DNA from: an uncultured Pelagibacteraceae bacterium
GTDB lineage: Bacteria; Pseudomonadota; Alphaproteobacteria; Pelagibacterales; Pelagibacteraceae
DNA length: 50,811 nucleotides
Direction: 5' to 3'
NCBI GenBank assembly: GCA_902612605.1
Contig: CACMDY010000003.1
Coordinates: 105,253 to 156,063 of the forward strand
The notes beneath the pieces are model-generated. The model saw only the letters and a list, made by a program, of their open reading frames with translations. It was not told the origin of the DNA and did no database searches. The translations under genes and the position numbers were made by a program. Below, piece by piece: positions 15,902 through 25,577 of the stretch (positions are counted from its first letter, which is position 1; every line of letters starts with the position of its first letter).

Positions 15902-18894
15902 GATCTAACTCTTTTTCCTTCAGGATCAACATAATGAGAAGAAATAACTTCTACTTCAATTGATTTATTTTTTAATGGTGATACCGCAAAAAACTTTTTA
16001 CCTATCATATTTTTTCCATCTTTCATAATTGCTAGTGAAAATGGATTATTATTTTCTACACTCCAACAAGAAGAAGAAACATGGCCAAGTTTAGGGTTTG
16101 GTAATTTTGCATTCTGATCTTGGACGATATGAGATCCTTCAGGAATACTAGACTTTCTATCAATTGGAATAAGTCCAACAATTTTTTGTCTGCTCTCAAC
16201 ATTAAATGCTTCTCTTCCTAAAGAATTTTTGCCAATAAAATCTTTTTTCTTTGAAATTAATCCATTTAATGAAACATCTGATGGGATTGTTCGACCATCT
16301 AATTCTGGTCCTGCAACGTGTCCCATTTCAATTCTTAATGTTGATAAAGCTTCAGTTCCATAAGGCTGATTTCCAAATTCTTTTCCTACTTCCATCATTT
16401 TCTCCCACATGAACATACCATGATCTGATTTGACATTAATCTCATATGCAAGCTCACCAGAAAATGAAATTCTAAAAATTCTTGATGGAACACCAAAAAA
16501 TTCTGCTTCTTTATAGCCCATAAAAGGCAAAGCTTCATTTGATACGTCTAAGTCCGGATATAATTTTGATAACATGTCTCTAGATTTAGGTCCAGCAATT
16601 GCAGCCCCTGCCCATTGCTCAGTTGTAGAGACAACATTTACATTTAATTCTGGCCAAACAATTTGAAGATAATATTCTAAGTGAGATAAAACATTTGCAG
16701 CTTGTGCAGTTGTTGTTGTCATATGATAATGATTTTCTGAAATTCTTGTTGTTGTTCCATCGTCCATGACAATTCCATCTTCTCTAAGCATCAATCCATA
16801 TCTTGCTTTTCCAACAGGTAATTTCATCCAAGCATTTGTATAAACTCTATTTAAAAATTCTGCTGCGTCTGGACCTTTAATATCAATTTTTCCTAATGTT
16901 GTTACATCGCAAATACCAACATTCTCTCTAACATTTTTTGCCTCTCTCTTTGAAGCTTCAAATAAAGTTTCACTTCCTTGCTTATAATATCGAGGTCTTT
17001 TCCAAGCACCTGCATCAACAAATACAGCATTATTTTTCTCATGCCATTCATGCATTGGAGTTTTTCTAGTCGGCATATATTCCATACCTACTTCACGACC
17101 AACTATTGTCCCGATTGTAATTGGAGTGAAAGGTGGTCTAAATGTTGTGTGCCCCACTTCAGGAACTATTTTATTTTCTATATTAGATACCAACTGAAGA
17201 CCATTTAAATTACTTGTACGGCCTTGATCTGTTGCCATCCCAAGAGTTGTGTATCTTTTGACATGCTCTATTGATCTGTAACCTTCTCTTAGTGCGATTT
17301 CTATATCAGAAACAGATACATCATTTTGAAAATCAACAAATCTTTTTGGATTTTCATTCTTAGGTAACGGCATACACCAAAATTTATCATGAGCACCATA
17401 TTTTTTTTCATTTACATTTGGAATTGCGATTTCTGTTTTAGTTTCTGTGATTTTTGCAGAAAGATTTGAACCATTTTCAAAACCATTTTTTAAACTTTCT
17501 TCTAAAGTAAAAGATCCATTTGCTGCGCCAACTGAGGTCTCATGTTGTTTTTTTTTATCTGGAATAAATGCATCAATTTTTTCTTCATACTTAAGTTTAT
17601 TTCCTGATTGTGATGCTAAATGTACAGATGGTGTCCAAAATCCAGACACACAAATACAATCACAATCTACAGTTTCTATTTTCTCAAAAGAATTTTTATC
17701 TTTATTCAGTTTACCAATTTTTGCAGATTTAACTTTTTTGTATCCATTAGCAACAATAACACCGTGAGAAAATCTTATATCAATTCCCTTTGATTTAGCT
17801 TCATCAATTAATTCTGATGAATGTTCTTCTCTTGTATCTAATATAATTGGTTCAACATTATTTTTTTTGAACTCTAAAGCTGTTTCATATGCACTGTCGT
17901 TATTTGTAAATATTAAAGGTTTCTTTCCAACCAATACTCCGTAGACTTTCATATATTCTTTCGCAGCTGCTGATAAAAATATTCCTGGAGTATCATTGTT
18001 GCCAAACACAATTGGTCTTTCAATTGAACCAGTTGATAAAATTGTTTCTTTGGCTCTAATATACCAAAGTCTTTGTCTTGGAGTAAATTTTGATTTTTTC
18101 TCTAAATGATCACTAACTCTTTCAAACATAACCAGCATGTTATGATCATAGTAACCAAAAACTTGAGATCTATTTTTTACAGTGACATTAGGCATAGATT
18201 TTAATTCACTAATTATTTTTTCTGCCCAATCTTTTCCTGATAAATTATCGATGCTTACATCGTCGGTCAAAAGTGTTCCTCCAAATCTTGGTTTATCCTC
18301 AGCTAAAATTACTTTTGCTCCATTTTTTGCGGCAGCATAAGCACTTGCTAATCCAGAGGGTCCAGATCCAGTAACTAACAAATCGCAATACTCAAATTTA
18401 TGTTCGTATCTTTCTTTATCTTTTTCTATCGAAGCAACCCCTAAACCTGCGGCTTTTCTTATGAAAGGTTCGTAAATTTTATACCAGAAACTTTTAGGCC
18501 ACATAAATGTTTTGTAATAAAACCCAGCAGGGAAAAACATTTTTAAAAAATTATTAATTGCACCAATATCAAAATTGACTGATGGCCAACAATTTTGGCT
18601 AGTAGCTGATAAACCTTCAACGAGTTCCATTTCTGTTGCATTAACATTGGGCTCTGAATGACCATTAAATTCTATTTGTAGTTTTGCGTTTGGTTCCTCT
18701 ACTCCTGCACCAAAAAAACCTCTCGGTCTATGATATTTAAAACTTCTACCAACTAAGTGTATTCCATTTGCAATCAAAGCAGATGCAATTGTATCACCTT
18801 CATATCCAAATAATTTTTTACCATTAAAAGTAAAAGATATTTTTTTGTTTCGATTAATTAATCCCTCTTTATTTAATCTAAATGGTTGGCTCAT
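15898..18894 (-). CDS. soxA: Sarcosine oxidase/N-methylglutamate dehydrogenase alpha subunit
   Basis: The 998-aa protein has the heterotetrameric SoxA layout. An N-terminal ferredoxin-like region (residues 15 to about 100, with GRSFKYHRPRG) is followed by a nucleotide-binding site LLVTGSGPSGLASAYAAA (GxGxxG at 176-181). The C-terminal half (from about residue 610) is a GcvT-like THF-binding domain (VGICDVTTLGKIDIKGPDAA, YGLMLREDGIVMDDGT). The complex oxidatively demethylates sarcosine or N-methylglutamate and hands the methylene group to THF. It overlaps the delta gene by 4 bp and the gamma gene by 4 bp. Because gmaS and mgsABC lie in this window, an MgdC identity is as likely as SoxA. Sequence reading alone does not decide it. 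Confidence 0.9.
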   Translation of the reverse strand: MSQPFRLNKEGLINRNKKISFTFNGKKLFGYEGDTIASALIANGIHLVGRSFKYHRPRGFFGAGVEEPNAKLQIEFNGHSEPNVNATEMELVEGLSATSQNCWPSVNFDIGAINNFLKMFFPAGFYYKTFMWPKSFWYKIYEPFIRKAAGLGVASIEKDKERYEHKFEYCDLLVTGSGPSGLASAYAAAKNGAKVILAEDKPRFGGTLLTDDVSIDNLSGKDWAEKIISELKSMPNVTVKNRSQVFGYYDHNMLVMFERVSDHLEKKSKFTPRQRLWYIRAKETILSTGSIERPIVFGNNDTPGIFLSAAAKEYMKVYGVLVGKKPLIFTNNDSAYETALEFKKNNVEPIILDTREEHSSELIDEAKSKGIDIRFSHGVIVANGYKKVKSAKIGKLNKDKNSFEKIETVDCDCICVSGFWTPSVHLASQSGNKLKYEEKIDAFIPDKKKQHETSVGAANGSFTLEESLKNGFENGSNLSAKITETKTEIAIPNVNEKKYGAHDKFWCMPLPKNENPKRFVDFQNDVSVSDIEIALREGYRSIEHVKRYTTLGMATDQGRTSNLNGLQLVSNIENKIVPEVGHTTFRPPFTPITIGTIVGREVGMEYMPTRKTPMHEWHEKNNAVFVDAGAWKRPRYYKQGSETLFEASKREAKNVRENVGICDVTTLGKIDIKGPDAAEFLNRVYTNAWMKLPVGKARYGLMLREDGIVMDDGTTTRISENHYHMTTTTAQAANVLSHLEYYLQIVWPELNVNVVSTTEQWAGAAIAGPKSRDMLSKLYPDLDVSNEALPFMGYKEAEFFGVPSRIFRISFSGELAYEINVKSDHGMFMWEKMMEVGKEFGNQPYGTEALSTLRIEMGHVAGPELDGRTIPSDVSLNGLISKKKDFIGKNSLGREAFNVESRQKIVGLIPIDRKSSIPEGSHIVQDQNAKLPNPKLGHVSSSCWSVENNNPFSLAIMKDGKNMIGKKFFAVSPLKNKSIEVEVISSHYVDPEGKRVRS

Positions 18895-19160
18895 CTTATT
18901 TCTTCTGTGACTTTTGCTGTTTGGAAAATTTCATGTGTAGCGGTGTCTCTTTGCACCTTAATCCATTGTCTACATCCAGCTATATGTTGCCATAACTCTA
19001 TATGTTTCCCTCTTGGACTTTTTCTCATATAAACAAAATTATCCCAATCCTCGCTTGATACTTCTTCATTTATATTAGGTCTTTTTATAGTTGCATCACC
19101 TCCATATGAAAATTCTTTTTGTGCTCTTAAACCGCAATAAGGACATTTGATGTATAACAT
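18891..19160 (-). CDS. soxD: Sarcosine oxidase/N-methylglutamate dehydrogenase delta subunit
   Basis: The 89-aa protein is the small zinc-binding SoxD subunit. Four likely zinc ligands are visible as C6 and C9 (CPYCG) and H59 and C63 (HIAGC). The family stretches EFSYGGDATIKRP, RKSPRGKHIELWQH and CRQWIKVQRDTATHE are all present. It is encoded between beta and alpha (3 bp after beta, 4-bp overlap with alpha), the standard order. MgdB is the alternative name if the substrate is N-methylglutamate. Confidence 0.9.
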   Translation of the reverse strand: MLYIKCPYCGLRAQKEFSYGGDATIKRPNINEEVSSEDWDNFVYMRKSPRGKHIELWQHIAGCRQWIKVQRDTATHEIFQTAKVTEEIR

Positions 19161-19163
19161 TTT

Positions 19164-20420
19164 TTAACCAATCCAGGTTTTAGTTCCTAAACCTTTTTCA
19201 TCTAAAAGATGGCCTGTAGAAAATCTATTTAATCTTAATTCTGAATTTAATTCATGAACTTGGTCTTGCGCAATTGTATGAGCAAAAGTCCAACCTGAAA
19301 CAGGAGTTGATTTAAAACCCCCATAACACCATCCGCAATTTAAATATAAACCTTCAATATGAGTTTTATCAATTATTGGTGAACCATCCATAGACATATC
19401 CATGATCCCTCCCCATGTCCTTAACATTTTTAATCTACTTAAAAATGGAAACAAAGCTAAGCCACCTGTCAATACATGTTGTATAGTTGGCAAGTTGCCT
19501 CTTTGAGCATAACTATTATATCCATCAAGATCACCGCCCATTACCATCTCACCTTTATCTGATTGACTTATATAAAAGTGGCCTGCACCAAAAGTTACTA
19601 CTCCGTCTAATAATGGTTTTACAGGTTCTGAAACACAAGCTTGCAGTACATGAGTTTCTATTGGCAGTGTCATATTTAATTTTTCAGCTAATATATTTGT
19701 GCTACCTGCAACACATAATCCAACTTTTTTTGCTTTAATATCTCCTCTTGAAGTTCTAATTCCTTTTATCTTTCCGTTAACAATATCAAAACCAGTGACC
19801 TCACAATGTTGTATTATATCTACTCCCATATCATCTGCTTGACGTGCATAACCCCAAGCAACAGCGTCATGTCTTGCGGTACCAGCGCTTGGTTGCATTA
19901 AGCCTCCAAAAATTGGGAAGCGTACTTCATCACTAAAGTCAGCCATTGGAATTAATTTTTTAACTTCTTCTCTATCTAATAACTTTGCATCTATTCCATT
20001 TAATCTCATAGAGTTTCCTCTTCGAGCGTAGGCGTTCATTTGAGCATCTGAGTGGGCTAAGTTTATTATTCCCCTTGGAGAAAACATCACATTAAAGTTC
20101 AGTTCTTGACTTAAGTTTCTCCATAAATCCATTCCAAATTCATTAAATCTTGCATTAGCATCGTACATAAAATTTGATCTTATGATCGTTGTATTTCGAC
20201 CAACATTTCCACCACCAATCCAGCCTTTCTCAATGATAGCTACATTTCTAATATTATGTTCTTTTGCTAAATAATATGCAGTAGCAAGACCGTGTCCTCC
20301 ACCTCCAATGATGACTACATCATATTCACTTTTTGGAGTTGGATCTTTCCAAGCAACTTCCCAATTTTGGTGATTGGAGAAAGCGTTTTTGATTAGACTA
20401 AATACTGAATATTTCTGCAT
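19164..20420 (-). CDS. soxB: Sarcosine oxidase/N-methylglutamate dehydrogenase beta subunit
   Basis: The 418-aa protein is an FAD-dependent DAO-family enzyme. The dinucleotide site is VVIIGGGGHGLATAYYLA, with EKGWIGGGNVGRNTTIIRSN behind it. H184 in GTARHDAVAWGYAR fits the histidine that carries covalent FMN in SoxB. The C-terminal CGWCYGGFKSTPVSGWTFAH is typical. It is the catalytic subunit for oxidation of an N-methyl amino acid. It is the first gene of the operon, divergent from fhs with about 120 bp between starts. The alternative identity is MgdA of N-methylglutamate dehydrogenase. The SoxB-like gene at 40955-42283 is a paralog without this histidine. Confidence 0.9.
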   Translation of the reverse strand: MQKYSVFSLIKNAFSNHQNWEVAWKDPTPKSEYDVVIIGGGGHGLATAYYLAKEHNIRNVAIIEKGWIGGGNVGRNTTIIRSNFMYDANARFNEFGMDLWRNLSQELNFNVMFSPRGIINLAHSDAQMNAYARRGNSMRLNGIDAKLLDREEVKKLIPMADFSDEVRFPIFGGLMQPSAGTARHDAVAWGYARQADDMGVDIIQHCEVTGFDIVNGKIKGIRTSRGDIKAKKVGLCVAGSTNILAEKLNMTLPIETHVLQACVSEPVKPLLDGVVTFGAGHFYISQSDKGEMVMGGDLDGYNSYAQRGNLPTIQHVLTGGLALFPFLSRLKMLRTWGGIMDMSMDGSPIIDKTHIEGLYLNCGWCYGGFKSTPVSGWTFAHTIAQDQVHELNSELRLNRFSTGHLLDEKGLGTKTWIG

Positions 20421-20541
20421 TCGTAAGTTTTATAAAATTAAATATAAGTTTTTGCTAATTTTTTTTATATATATTTTTTAGATGTTTAAATACGTGACAA
20501 AAAAGGATAGTAATTCTGCTCATTAATAAGTAATTAGATTT

Positions 20542-22221
20542 ATGTCAAAATCAGATATCCAAATTGCACGAGAAGCAAAAATGAAACCCATAAATGAGAT
20601 TTTGGGTAAAATTAATGTTCCAGACGAACCAAGTGCTTTTAGCCCTATGGGACGTCATATTGCAAAAATAAATTTAGAATATTTAGATAGTTTGAAAGAC
20701 AAACAAAATGGAAAATTAATTTTAGTTACTGCTATTACACCAACTCCTGCTGGTGAGGGAAAGACAACTACGTCAGTTGGTTTAAATGATGGATTAAATA
20801 AAATTGGTAAAAATTCTATAGTGTGTTTACGTGAACCTAGTTTAGGTCCTTCATTTGGAATGAAAGGCGGAGCAGCAGGTGGTGGATATGCTCAAGTTGT
20901 TCCAATGGAACAAATCAATTTACATTTTACAGGAGACTTCCATGCAATTACATCTGCTCACAATTTATTGTCAGCGTTAATTGATAATCATATTTATTGG
21001 GGAAATAAATTAAACATAGATGTGAGAAGAGTAGTTTGGAGAAGAGTTATGGATATGAATGATAGATCTTTAAGATCTATAAATATTAATTTAGGTGGAG
21101 TAGCTAATGGTTTTCCAAGAGAAGATGGTTTTGATATTACAGTAGCATCTGAGATAATGGCTATCTTTTGTTTAGCAAATGATCTTGAAGATTTGGAAAA
21201 GAGAATAGGTAATATTACAGTTGCTTATACTAGAGATAGAAAGCCTATTTTTGCAAAAGATTTAAATGCTCATGGACCAATGACTGTTTTGTTAAAAGAA
21301 GCAATCAGGCCTAATGTAACTCAAACGTTAGAAAATAATCCTGCCATTATTCATGGTGGTCCTTTTGCAAACATTGCGCACGGTTGTAACTCTGTAATAG
21401 CAACTAAAGCAGGTTTAAAACTAGCTGATTATGTTGTAACTGAAGCTGGATTTGGAGCAGACCTAGGAGCAGAAAAATTTTTAGATATTAAATGTAGAAA
21501 ATCAAATTTAAAACCTGAGTGTGTAATTATTGTTGCAACAATCAGAGCATTAAAAATGCACGGTGGTGTAGCTAAAGATGATTTAAAAAATGAAAATGTA
21601 GAAGCGTTAAAAAAAGGTTTAGTAAATTTAGAAAGACATATTGAAAACGTAAAAAAATTTGGTTTACCGGTAGCAGTTGCTGTTAATCATTTTGTTGCTG
21701 ATACAGATAATGAGGTAAAAGAGTTAATAAATGCTTGTGATAATATGGGAGTTAAAGCTACTTTATGCACTCATTGGTCAAATGGTGGCGAAGGGACAAA
21801 AGAACTTGCCTCACATGTTGTAGATTTAATTGATCAAAAACAAGCAAATTTTAAATTTTTATATGATGAAAAAACACCTTTGTTAAAGAAAGTTGAAACT
21901 GTTGCAAAAGAAATATATCGAGCAAACGAAGTTGTTGCTGACAGTAAAATAAAAGATCAATTAAAATCTTTTGAAGAAGCGGGTTATGGAAATTTACCTA
22001 TTTGCGTAGCAAAAACACAATATAGTTTTTCTACTGATCCAAACGCAAAAGGTGCTCCAACAGGCCATTCATTACCAATTAGAGAAGTAAGATTATCTTC
22101 AGGTGCAGAATTTATTGTTGTTATATGCGGAGCCATCATGACAATGCCAGGACTTCCTCGAGTTCCTGCAGCAGACTCTATTAAGCTTAATGAAAAAGGT
22201 GAAATAGAAGGCTTGTTTTAA
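20542..22221 (+). CDS. fhs: Formate-tetrahydrofolate ligase
   Basis: The 559-aa protein has the family's P-loop TPAGEGKTT (residues 68-76) and the [20 protein letters not shown] block. It also has [14 protein letters not shown] and [13 protein letters not shown]. It joins formate to THF with ATP, or runs in reverse to yield ATP and formate when C1 units are oxidised from methyl groups. Length is typical (about 557 aa). It is divergent from the Sox/Mgd operon and convergent with the amidotransferase gene (stops overlap by 4 bp). Its place suggests a role in managing the formyl-THF made from methyl group oxidation. Confidence 0.96.
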   Translation: MSKSDIQIAREAKMKPINEILGKINVPDEPSAFSPMGRHIAKINLEYLDSLKDKQNGKLILVTAITPTPAGEGKTTTSVGLNDGLNKIGKNSIVCLREPSLGPSFGMKGGAAGGGYAQVVPMEQINLHFTGDFHAITSAHNLLSALIDNHIYWGNKLNIDVRRVVWRRVMDMNDRSLRSININLGGVANGFPREDGFDITVASEIMAIFCLANDLEDLEKRIGNITVAYTRDRKPIFAKDLNAHGPMTVLLKEAIRPNVTQTLENNPAIIHGGPFANIAHGCNSVIATKAGLKLADYVVTEAGFGADLGAEKFLDIKCRKSNLKPECVIIVATIRALKMHGGVAKDDLKNENVEALKKGLVNLERHIENVKKFGLPVAVAVNHFVADTDNEVKELINACDNMGVKATLCTHWSNGGEGTKELASHVVDLIDQKQANFKFLYDEKTPLLKKVETVAKEIYRANEVVADSKIKDQLKSFEEAGYGNLPICVAKTQYSFSTDPNAKGAPTGHSLPIREVRLSSGAEFIVVICGAIMTMPGLPRVPAADSIKLNEKGEIEGLF

Positions 22222-23000
22222 TTTAAATTATTTAGCCAATTTTCTAATTCTCTCATCCTTGCGTCTTTATTTGAAATTTTATTTTCATCTTCTATAATTT
22301 TTACATGAGAGTCTATTTCCATTTGGTCAATAAATGCTTTTTTTTCTAAAAGTCGATCTCTCCTAAAATGAATTAAGCTTATCATTTTGGCATAAGTTAT
22401 TTCTGGATGATATTGTATTCCCCACACATTCGTTGAACCAACATTAAAATTTATACCCATGACTTTATTTATTGGATTTGACGAAAGTAATGTAGAGCCC
22501 TCAGGTAATTTTACAACTTCATCAAAATTAAATGCAGGGGTATTAAATTTTTTATTTTTATTTTTATAAAGCGGATGTTTAAGACCATTTTCATTTATTT
22601 CTATGTCGTGAGCTATTCCCCTGTGAGCGCCATTAGGGCATTTCTTTACTTCACCACCAGCAACGGTCACAGCAACTTGCATTCCCCAACATATTGCGAA
22701 TATATTTTTTATATTCTTTTGACATTCCCTCATAAAGTTTATTTGTCTTCTTATTTCTGGAGTATCATTGTAAATATTTAAACTACTACCACCCCATATC
22801 ATTCCATGATATTTAGTTAAATCTTTAGCTACTTCATTAATATTTTCATCTGATGAAGGATTAACAACATCAATATCTAATTGATCTGTAAAATAACTAA
22901 TACTGTCTTTTAAACTTTCAGTATGAGTTTTAATTCCACCATCAGTAAAGCTTTGATTTTCTTCTCTAAGGTTACCTTCAACTATCAGAATTCTTTTCAT
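22218..23000 (-). CDS. Class I glutamine amidotransferase-like protein
   Basis: The 260-aa protein has the class I amidotransferase triad: C104 in [10 protein letters not shown], and H198 and E200 in [11 protein letters not shown]. There is no fused synthetase domain. GMP-synthase-like stand-alone proteins of this type include gamma-glutamyl hydrolases and amidotransferases of unknown partner. Its start overlaps the end of the iron-type dehydrogenase gene at 23000, so the two are co-translated. A role in hydrolysing a gamma-glutamyl intermediate would fit a window that contains gmaS, but this is an inference. The family is sure, the substrate unknown. Confidence 0.82.
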   Translation of the reverse strand: MKRILIVEGNLREENQSFTDGGIKTHTESLKDSISYFTDQLDIDVVNPSSDENINEVAKDLTKYHGMIWGGSSLNIYNDTPEIRRQINFMRECQKNIKNIFAICWGMQVAVTVAGGEVKKCPNGAHRGIAHDIEINENGLKHPLYKNKNKKFNTPAFNFDEVVKLPEGSTLLSSNPINKVMGINFNVGSTNVWGIQYHPEITYAKMISLIHFRRDRLLEKKAFIDQMEIDSHVKIIEDENKISNKDARMRELENWLNNLN

Positions 23001-24157
23001 TAAAATAATTTACCTGAAATACTATGTTCATAAAGTGCTTTCATGTCATCCTTGCTCATTGTTCTTGGATTGGTAGAAGTTGAAGGATCTTCTAATGCCA
23101 TAACTGATAACTGCTCTAAATTTATTTTATTTACATCAACAATTTCTGATAATTTATGCGGTATATTTAATTCTTTTCTTAGTTCTAAAATCCAATTTAA
23201 AAAACTATCAAAACTTTTATTGAGTTTGAGATAATCACATATAGAAATTATCCTTTTTTCAATCATATCTTTGTTAAAAGTTAATACATAAGGCATAAAG
23301 ATAGCATTTGATAAACCGTGGTGAACATTAAATTGTGCATTAATAGGGTGGCTTAAAGAATGAATAGCACCAAGCCCTTTTTGAAAAGCGGTAGAACCCA
23401 TACTAGCTGAAGCTAATAATTCTGCTCTAGCATTTAAATCTTTACCGTTCTTAACTGCTTTAATTAATGAGTTTTTAATTAACTTCATTCCCTCAATCGC
23501 AATTCCATCAGCCATCGGGTGGAATCCTGGTGCACAAAAAGCTTCTAAATTGTGTGCCAAAGCATCCATGCCTGTCGCTGCAGTCAATCTTGGAGAAAGA
23601 TCTAAAGTTAAATTAGGATCTAAAATTACAATTGAAGGTAAAAATCTCGGGTGGAAAATAATTTTTTTTATACCTGTTTGTTTATTGATTATAGCTGATG
23701 CTCTTCCAGTTTCTGATCCTGTCCCTGCTGTAGTGGGTACAGCAATGATAGGTGCAATGTTAGTCTCATCTGCTCTTTTCCAATAATCACCTATATCTTC
23801 AAAATCCCATATTGGTCTAGACTGTCCTGACATAAAAGCAATAGCTTTACCTACATCAAGACCGCTGCCACCACCAAATGCAATAACTCCATCACAACCT
23901 AATTTTTTAAACTCCCCCACTCCCTCTTCCACATTCTCGCCTACAGGATTACCTGAAAAATTTGAAAAAACTTGAAGATGATTAAATGTTTTTTTTAAAT
24001 CTAAAATAATATTTTGAACCATTTTTAGATTAATTAAATCCTTATCTGTGACAAATAATGGTTTATCGATTTTTAGATTTTTACATGCTAGACCTAAATC
24101 TTGAATTCTGTTCTCTCCAACCCAAATTGTAGTAGGATAATTCCAATTAGTTTTCAT
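23000..24157 (-). CDS. Iron-containing (group III) alcohol dehydrogenase
   Basis: The 385-aa protein is a group III alcohol dehydrogenase. The NAD-binding loop is GGGSGLDVGKA (95-105), with AVPTTAGTGSETGRAS behind it. The metal-binding histidines are in DALAHNLEAF, GAIHSLSHP and HHGLSNA. Members reduce aldehydes or oxidise alcohols. It is divergent from tmm (76 bp between starts) and coupled to the amidotransferase gene. A role in formaldehyde or another aldehyde from methylamine metabolism is plausible but not visible in the sequence. Confidence 0.92.
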   Translation of the reverse strand: MKTNWNYPTTIWVGENRIQDLGLACKNLKIDKPLFVTDKDLINLKMVQNIILDLKKTFNHLQVFSNFSGNPVGENVEEGVGEFKKLGCDGVIAFGGGSGLDVGKAIAFMSGQSRPIWDFEDIGDYWKRADETNIAPIIAVPTTAGTGSETGRASAIINKQTGIKKIIFHPRFLPSIVILDPNLTLDLSPRLTAATGMDALAHNLEAFCAPGFHPMADGIAIEGMKLIKNSLIKAVKNGKDLNARAELLASASMGSTAFQKGLGAIHSLSHPINAQFNVHHGLSNAIFMPYVLTFNKDMIEKRIISICDYLKLNKSFDSFLNWILELRKELNIPHKLSEIVDVNKINLEQLSVMALEDPSTSTNPRTMSKDDMKALYEHSISGKLF

Positions 24158-24203
24158 ATTAAAATAATATTTAATTTTTCTATTTTTCTTAGTACAATAT
24201 ATT

Positions 24204-24209
24204 TATAAT
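24204..24209 (+). promoter_or_regulatory. Possible -10 element of tmm
   Basis: TATAAT lies 25 bp upstream of the tmm ATG, in an AT-rich divergent gap. No convincing -35 box sits 17 bp upstream, and AT-rich gaps produce such matches by chance. An AGAGGA ribosome site lies between it and the start. Confidence 0.3.
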
Positions 24210-24233
24210 TTTAATTGTAGAGGAAAAATTATC

Positions 24234-25568
24234 ATGACTAAAGTCGCTATTATCGGTGCTGGACCTTGTGGGTTATCAATACTCAGGGCTTTTGAACATG
24301 CCGAGAAAAAAGGAGACAAAATACCTGAAATAGTTTGCTTCGAAAAACAAAGTGATTGGGGAGGTCTTTGGAATTATAGCTGGAGAACAGGATCTGACCA
24401 ATATGGAGATCCAGTTCATAATAGTATGTATAGATATCTTTGGTCAAACGGACCTAAAGAGTGTCTTGAATTTGCAGATTATTCTTTTGATGAACATTTT
24501 GGTAAGCCAATTCCATCTTTCCCACCTAGAGAAGTACTTTATGATTATATCACGAGTAGAGTAAGTAAAGGAAATTTAAGAAATAAAATTAAATTTAATA
24601 CAAGAGTAGTTAATACAGTTTTTAAATCAGATAAATTTGAAGTTAGCTATCAAGATAAAGAAAATGATAAAATTTTAACTGATCATTTTGATTACGTTGT
24701 AGTGTCCACTGGTCATTTTTCAGTTCCTTTTATACCCGAATATAAAGGTATGAGTTCATTTCCTGGAAGAATAATGCACTCACATGATTTTAGAGATGCA
24801 GAAGAATTTAGAGGAAAAAATATTATAGTTTTAGGAAGCAGTTATTCCGCTGAGGATATTGCGCTTCAATGCAATAAATATGGAGCAAAAAGTGTAACAA
24901 TTGGCTACAGGCATAATCCTATGGGTTTTAAATGGCCTGAAGGAATGAAGGAAGTATTCTATTTAGATAGATTAGAGGGAAAAAAAGCAATTTTTAAAGA
25001 TGGTACGGAACAGGATGCAGATGTAATAATACTATGTACTGGTTACCTACATCATTTTCCTTTCTTGGAAGAAAATTTAAAACTTAAAACAAGAAACAGA
25101 CTCTATCCCCCAAAATTATATAAAGGTATTGTTTGGCAAGATAATCACAAACTTTTGTATCTAGGAATGCAAGACCAGTTTCACACATTTAATATGTTTG
25201 ATTGCCAAGCTTGGTACGCAAGAGATGTTATAATGGGGAAAATAAATATGCCAAGTGGAGGGGATATTGAAAAAGATATTAATAAATGGGTTGCTTTAGA
25301 AGAAAAACTAGAAAATCCTGATCAGATGATTGATTTTCAGACTGAATACACAAAAGAATTACATGAGATGTCGGATTATCCAAAAATAGATTTTGAACTA
25401 ATCAGAAAACATTTTAAAGAATGGGAACATCATAAGGTTGAAGATATATCAACGTATAGAAATAAATCTTTTTCATCTCCAGTTACAGGGTCAGTAGCTC
25501 CTGTTCATCATACAGCTTGGGCAAAAGCAATGGACGACTCCTCTGAAACATTTCTAAATAAAAACTAA
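24234..25568 (+). CDS. tmm: Trimethylamine monooxygenase (flavin-containing)
   Basis: The 444-aa protein has the bacterial Tmm/FMO layout. The FAD site is GAGPCG (residues 8-13), the FMO signature is FPGRIMHSHDF (176-186), and the NADPH site is LGSSYSAEDIA (200-210). The region GDPVHNSMYRYLWSNGPKE is characteristic of Tmm. Length fits (about 445 aa). It oxidises trimethylamine to TMAO with NADPH and O2, and members can also oxidise dimethyl sulfide. The tdm, tmo and gmaS genes in the same window support the call. It starts at ATG 24234 with AGAGGA upstream. Its stop is about 10 bp from the convergent glycosidase gene. Confidence 0.93.
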   Translation: MTKVAIIGAGPCGLSILRAFEHAEKKGDKIPEIVCFEKQSDWGGLWNYSWRTGSDQYGDPVHNSMYRYLWSNGPKECLEFADYSFDEHFGKPIPSFPPREVLYDYITSRVSKGNLRNKIKFNTRVVNTVFKSDKFEVSYQDKENDKILTDHFDYVVVSTGHFSVPFIPEYKGMSSFPGRIMHSHDFRDAEEFRGKNIIVLGSSYSAEDIALQCNKYGAKSVTIGYRHNPMGFKWPEGMKEVFYLDRLEGKKAIFKDGTEQDADVIILCTGYLHHFPFLEENLKLKTRNRLYPPKLYKGIVWQDNHKLLYLGMQDQFHTFNMFDCQAWYARDVIMGKINMPSGGDIEKDINKWVALEEKLENPDQMIDFQTEYTKELHEMSDYPKIDFELIRKHFKEWEHHKVEDISTYRNKSFSSPVTGSVAPVHHTAWAKAMDDSSETFLNKN

Positions 25569-25577
25569 AAATCTAAT

